Source of the DNA: an uncultured Collinsella sp.
Lineage (GTDB): Bacteria; Actinomycetota; Coriobacteriia; Coriobacteriales; Coriobacteriaceae
Direction of reading: 5' to 3'
DNA: 18,172 nucleotides
Assembly: GCA_902467875.1 (NCBI GenBank)
Contig: CABQWP010000044.1
Span: 1 to 18,172, forward strand
This document shows, piece by piece, positions 15,455-18,172 of this stretch. The stretch's first letter is position 1; each line of letters opens with the position of its first letter. Both the position numbers and the translations under genes were made by a program. The notes below the pieces were generated by a model. It was given only the letters and a program-made list of their open reading frames with translations, was not told where the DNA came from and searched no databases.

Positions 15455-16558
15455 ATGTCCAAGCCGCGTCGTCGTAAGCAGAAAAAGCAAGTTAAGCCCG
15501 AGCTCAAGCTTAGGCAGTTTGCTGCCACCGAGCTTTCCGACCAGCTTGCCGCCCTTCCCTGCGCCGCCGACCTGCCGCGCTTTATGGTCGATACGGTCGC
15601 CGGCGCCTATGCCCCCGCCGATGCCGAGCTCATGATCGAGGGCTTTGGCGCCGCGGTCACACGCCCGGTCACGCTGCGCGCCAACACGCTCAAGGCGAGC
15701 GCCGAGGACATCGCTGCGGCGCTCGATGCCGCCGGCATCGCCCACTACCCCGTCGCCTGGTACCCAGACGCCTTTATCCTGCCCGAGGCCCAGGTTTCCG
15801 ATCTGTGGGATCTCGACATCTACCGCGACGGCAAGATCTACCTACAGAGCCTGTCGTCCATGATGCCGCCTTTGGTGTTGGGCGCCCAGGCAGGCGAGGA
15901 CATCCTGGACATGTGCGCAGCCCCTGGCGGCAAGACGACGCAGATTGCCGCCCTCACCCAGGGCCAGGCGCACCTCACAGCCTGCGAGATGAGCATTCCC
16001 CGCGCCGAAAAGCTCGAGTCAAACCTCCATCGCCAGGGTGCCAAAAACGTGCCCGTCATGCGCATCGACGCACGCGAGCTCGACGAGTTCTTCCGCTTCG
16101 ACCGCATCCTGCTCGACGCCCCCTGCACCGGCACGGGCACCGTCATCAGCGGCAACGAGAAAAGCCTGCGCGGCCTAACCGAGCAGTTGCTGAGCAAGTG
16201 CGCCCGCTCGCAGCGCGCGCTTCTGGACCGCGCCATGGGAGCCCTCAAGCCGGGCGGCACGCTCGTCTATTCCACTTGTTCGATCATGCCGCAGGAAAAC
16301 GAGGACGCCCTGCAAGAGGCCCTCGACAAGCATATGGACTGCGAGCTCATCCCCCTTGACGGCACGCCGAGCGAAAGCGAAGCACGCCGCGCCCAGGAAG
16401 CCGGCGAGGAGCCGCGTATCGAGTGCAACGCTCTCACCGAGGCCATTGCCGCGGGTCAGGTATCGGCCATCGCCAACGGCCTGCCCGGCACGCTCACCAT
16501 TCCGCCTAGCCGCGACTTTGAGGGCTTCTACATTGCCCTGATCCGAAAACGCAGCTAG
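15455..16558 (+). CDS. RsmB/NOP2-family RNA (cytosine-5) methyltransferase
   Basis: A 367-residue SAM-dependent m5C methyltransferase acting on rRNA or tRNA. After a basic N-terminus (KPRRRKQKK), residues 30-125 form the family's N-terminal domain (RPVTLRANTLK, YLQSLSSMMPPLVL). The catalytic domain has the SAM motif DMCAAPGGKTTQIA (152-165), DAPCTGTG with C224, and YSTCS with the nucleophile-type C275. It is shorter than E. coli RsmF and lacks its C-terminal PUA-like domains, so it is nearer the YebU-core or RlmI-unlike NOP2/Sun single-domain types; the target base cannot be told. ATG 15455 has GGAAGGA about 8 nt upstream. It is probably co-transcribed with the synthetase-like gene. Confidence 0.9.
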   Translation: MSKPRRRKQKKQVKPELKLRQFAATELSDQLAALPCAADLPRFMVDTVAGAYAPADAELMIEGFGAAVTRPVTLRANTLKASAEDIAAALDAAGIAHYPVAWYPDAFILPEAQVSDLWDLDIYRDGKIYLQSLSSMMPPLVLGAQAGEDILDMCAAPGGKTTQIAALTQGQAHLTACEMSIPRAEKLESNLHRQGAKNVPVMRIDARELDEFFRFDRILLDAPCTGTGTVISGNEKSLRGLTEQLLSKCARSQRALLDRAMGALKPGGTLVYSTCSIMPQENEDALQEALDKHMDCELIPLDGTPSESEARRAQEAGEEPRIECNALTEAIAAGQVSAIANGLPGTLTIPPSRDFEGFYIALIRKRS

Positions 16559-16582
16559 CGCACGGATCCAAAACTCAACAAG

Positions 16583-16753
16583 CTATCTCTGTGCGCGTTT
16601 GCCCTGCTGGTCGCGATGCTGTTTAAGCATCGCGCGCTCCTTGCGTTCGGCCCTTTTGCCCTTAATGGCCGTGACCACAAAGTAGATGACCGCGGCGGCT
16701 ACGATTGCGCCCACGCATAGGCCAATCGAGCCCAACATTGCCGAAAATTCCAT
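16583..16753 (-). CDS. 56-residue single-pass membrane protein with basic tail
   Basis: A short open frame not overlapping any other gene. Residues about 7-29 (LGSIGLCVGAIVAAAVIYFVV) form one transmembrane helix after a short N-terminus, and the remaining 27 residues are strongly basic (KGKRAERKERAM, KQHRDQQGKRAQR), giving an outside-N, inside-C prediction by the positive-inside rule. The ATG at 16753 has GAGAGGTG 7 nt upstream. An extended -10 box, TGCTATCTT (16794-16786), lies 32 nt before the ATG. It is convergent with the methyltransferase, 24 nt apart, with no terminator between. No family recognised; small basic single-pass proteins like this are common in Actinobacteria. Confidence 0.7.
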   Translation of the reverse strand: MEFSAMLGSIGLCVGAIVAAAVIYFVVTAIKGKRAERKERAMLKQHRDQQGKRAQR

Positions 16754-16785
16754 ACCGCGTCACCTCTCTTTTAAACGGGACTTTC

Positions 16786-16794
16786 AAGATAGCA
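16786..16794 (-). promoter_or_regulatory. Extended -10 promoter for the small membrane protein
   Basis: The minus strand reads TGCTATCTT, an extended -10 box, which would start transcription about 25 nt before the ATG at 16753. No convincing -35 box. The rest of the gap to 16944 (about 150 nt) shows nothing else I can name. Confidence 0.4.
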
Positions 16795-16944
16795 CCTCGA
16801 TACCCGCCACCACAGCTCCTTCACGTTCGCCGGCCCTTCGGTCTAACGGATGGTGCGGCGGGGAAAAATCAATTCGTCAAACGATTTAGCATTCGCAATT
16901 CCGGCTACATCGCGCCGGCCGTCATCACATAGAATCGAGCTTCC

Positions 16945-18089
16945 ATGGATACCCTCAACGATCTAAACGAGCGCGTCGACGCCTTCGTCGGCACCAGCTC
17001 CTTCGACACGCCCGCCGCGACAAACGACCAAGCTCCCATCGATGTGCCCGCCGAGGTTCACGAGGACATCGTCGCCTCGGTCGATTTCTCCGAGGTTGAG
17101 CTCGCAGACGAGTTCACCGAGCCCCAGGTAGCCGTGACCCCCAACGGACTGCTCCCCATGGAGCCGCTGCCCATCGACGGGCGTTTGCGCAAGGCGGCCC
17201 TCCGCATGCCCGACGAGATCGAGGAGGCCAGCGGCTTTACGCTCTTCGGCCGTCGTATCAAATCGCTCATTTACACCACCGATGTCGCGGTTATCCGCAA
17301 CTCCAACGCCGATGCCGTCTTTGCGGTCTACCCCTTCACGCCGCAGCCCGCCATTACGCAAGCGCTGCTGACCGTCGCCGAGTGCCCGGTCTTTGTAGGC
17401 GTGGGCGGTGGCACCACCACCGGTAAGCGCTCCGTGCAGATGGCAGCCGTCTCCGAGATGCAGGGCGCGGCGGGGCGCGGGGGCAACTCCCCCCCTCGCG
17501 AATGCGCTGGCCTCGGGGCGGGGGGGGCTGCGTGGTCAACTCCCCCGCCACCGCCGAGATGGTCGAGCACATCACCAACATCGCCGACATCCCCGTCATC
17601 GCCACGGTCGTTCGTTGCGACGACGATGCTCACGCAAAGGTGCGCGCCGGCGCCAAGATCCTCAACATCGCAGCCGGCAAGAACACGCCGCAGGTCCTGC
17701 GCGAGCTGCGCGAGCACTATCCCAACCTGCCGCTCATCGCGCCGGGCGGCAAGACGTCCGAGAGCATTCGCGAGACCATCGCCGCCGGCGCCAACGCCAT
17801 CATCTGGACGCCGCCTTCGGCCCAGCAGCTACAGACCGACATGATGCAGCGTTATCGCAAGATGAAGGAAGACGCCACACCTGTCATCTCGCGCGACGAT
17901 GTGCCCATTATCGACCAGGTCGCCGCCGCCGAGGTCAGCCAGGTCGAGAACATGAATCCCGACGTACCGATTCCCGACGAGGTTATCGAGCGCGTCGCTT
18001 CGATCCACGAGCGCGTCGAGGAGCATCGCGCCAACCGCGGCCTCAAGCCGTCACTGCACGGCTTCTTCTTCCGCGGAAAGAAACGTTAG
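16945..18089 (+). pseudogene. TIM-barrel-like 'hydrolase' family gene, frame broken by a 53-bp imperfect duplication
   Basis: Two frames together encode one protein of about 360 residues. The first (16945 to about 17480) has an acidic 70-residue N-terminus, then FAVYPFTPQPAITQALL and CPVFVGVGGGTTTGKRSVQMA. The second (from about 17523 to 18089) continues CVVNSPATAEMVEHITNIADIPVIATVV, AGAKILNIAAGKNTPQVL, LPLIAPGGKTSESIRETIAAGANAII and a charged tail. GGGxTTG and GGKT...GANAI look like phosphate-binding loops of a TIM barrel; I recall homologues annotated only as hydrolase. The join (17466-17540) holds a GC-rich, imperfect second copy of the NSP-encoding stretch: AACTCCCCC occurs at 17485 and 17538, 53 nt apart, which shifts the frame. 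Either a true lesion or an assembly error. An in-frame TAG 15 nt upstream fixes ATG 16945 as the first start; a TAGAAT box at 16930-16935 suggests a near-leaderless message. Confidence 0.75.
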
Positions 18090-18117
18090 CCGCAACAGCA
18101 AGGCCCGCCCCACAAAC

Positions 18118-18172
18118 TGAACTGCCTCCCATTTCTTGGACATGAGAAATGGGAGGCTTTCTTTATGCGCGT
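18118..18172 (+). mobile_element. Probable left end of an IS3-family element (truncated by window)
   Basis: TGAACTGCCTCCCATTTCT at 18118 followed by TGGACA resembles terminal repeats of IS3-family (IS150-like) elements, which often read TGnACTG, then a C-rich block, then TTGGACA. GCCTCCCATTTCT (18124-18136) pairs perfectly with 18145-18157. The second arm contains GGGAGG, 8 nt before an ATG at 18165 that could start the first transposase frame. Alternatively the hairpin plus TTTCTTT (18158-18164) is the intrinsic terminator of the preceding gene. Confidence 0.45.
18124..18164 (+). terminator. 13-bp hairpin with T-rich tail
   Basis: A perfect 13-bp stem with an 8-nt loop and a following TTTCTTT, 35 nt past the end of the TIM-barrel-like gene. 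It would work as a rho-independent terminator whether or not it also belongs to an insertion sequence end. Confidence 0.7.

Noticed and set aside
13141..15528. Very long open frame (795 codons) antisense to the MetRS-like gene
   Set aside because: The sense strand has all synthetase motifs, an SD and a promoter. The antisense frame is a by-product of GC-rich codon usage and has no recognisable domain.

Overview
The window is GC-rich bacterial chromosome with short gaps between genes, strong Shine-Dalgarno sites and -10 boxes of the TATAAT, GATAAT or TAGGAT type. Gene content and style suggest a gut Coriobacteriia member, most likely Collinsella or a close relative. That assignment is inference from familiarity with such genomes, not from a search.

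Layout. The left edge (1-1001) carries the C-terminal part of an IS110-family transposase, a structured noncoding tail, and the first of three copies of a conserved structured repeat. Next come a PepV-like M20 dipeptidase and a HAD phosphatase (minus strand, probably co-transcribed), a divergent DegV-family lipid-binding protein (plus), a RelB/YafQ-type toxin-antitoxin pair (minus), a LOG-family nucleotide hydrolase (minus) and tRNA-guanine transglycosylase (tgt, minus). An SDR oxidoreductase (minus) and a large acidic, coiled-coil, tail-anchored protein of unknown function (plus) follow. Then there is a minus-strand cluster in the order DUF3267 membrane metalloprotease, queH, queA. The plus strand continues with a divergent methionyl-tRNA synthetase-like enzyme and an RsmB/NOP2-type RNA cytosine methyltransferase. 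A 56-codon single-pass membrane protein lies on the minus strand. The last gene is a TIM-barrel-like gene broken by a 53-bp frame-disrupting imperfect duplication. The right edge looks like the left end of an IS3-family element.

Functional themes. tgt, queA and queH give the last three steps of queuosine tRNA modification (base exchange, epoxyqueuosine formation, reduction to Q). No preQ1 synthesis gene is in the window. A synthetase-like enzyme and an RNA methyltransferase add to the tRNA/rRNA theme.

The most unusual content is intergenic. A roughly 145-177 nt element occurs three times, always on the minus strand and starting within 3 nt of a stop codon (after the dipeptidase, SDR and queA genes). 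Its three helices show compensatory base changes between copies. A second family of long palindromes with conserved TTGCGGTG ends occurs twice, after degV and after the coiled-coil gene. Copy 1 of the structured element loses its far end exactly on the side of the IS110 remnant, so the element may be an insertion target.
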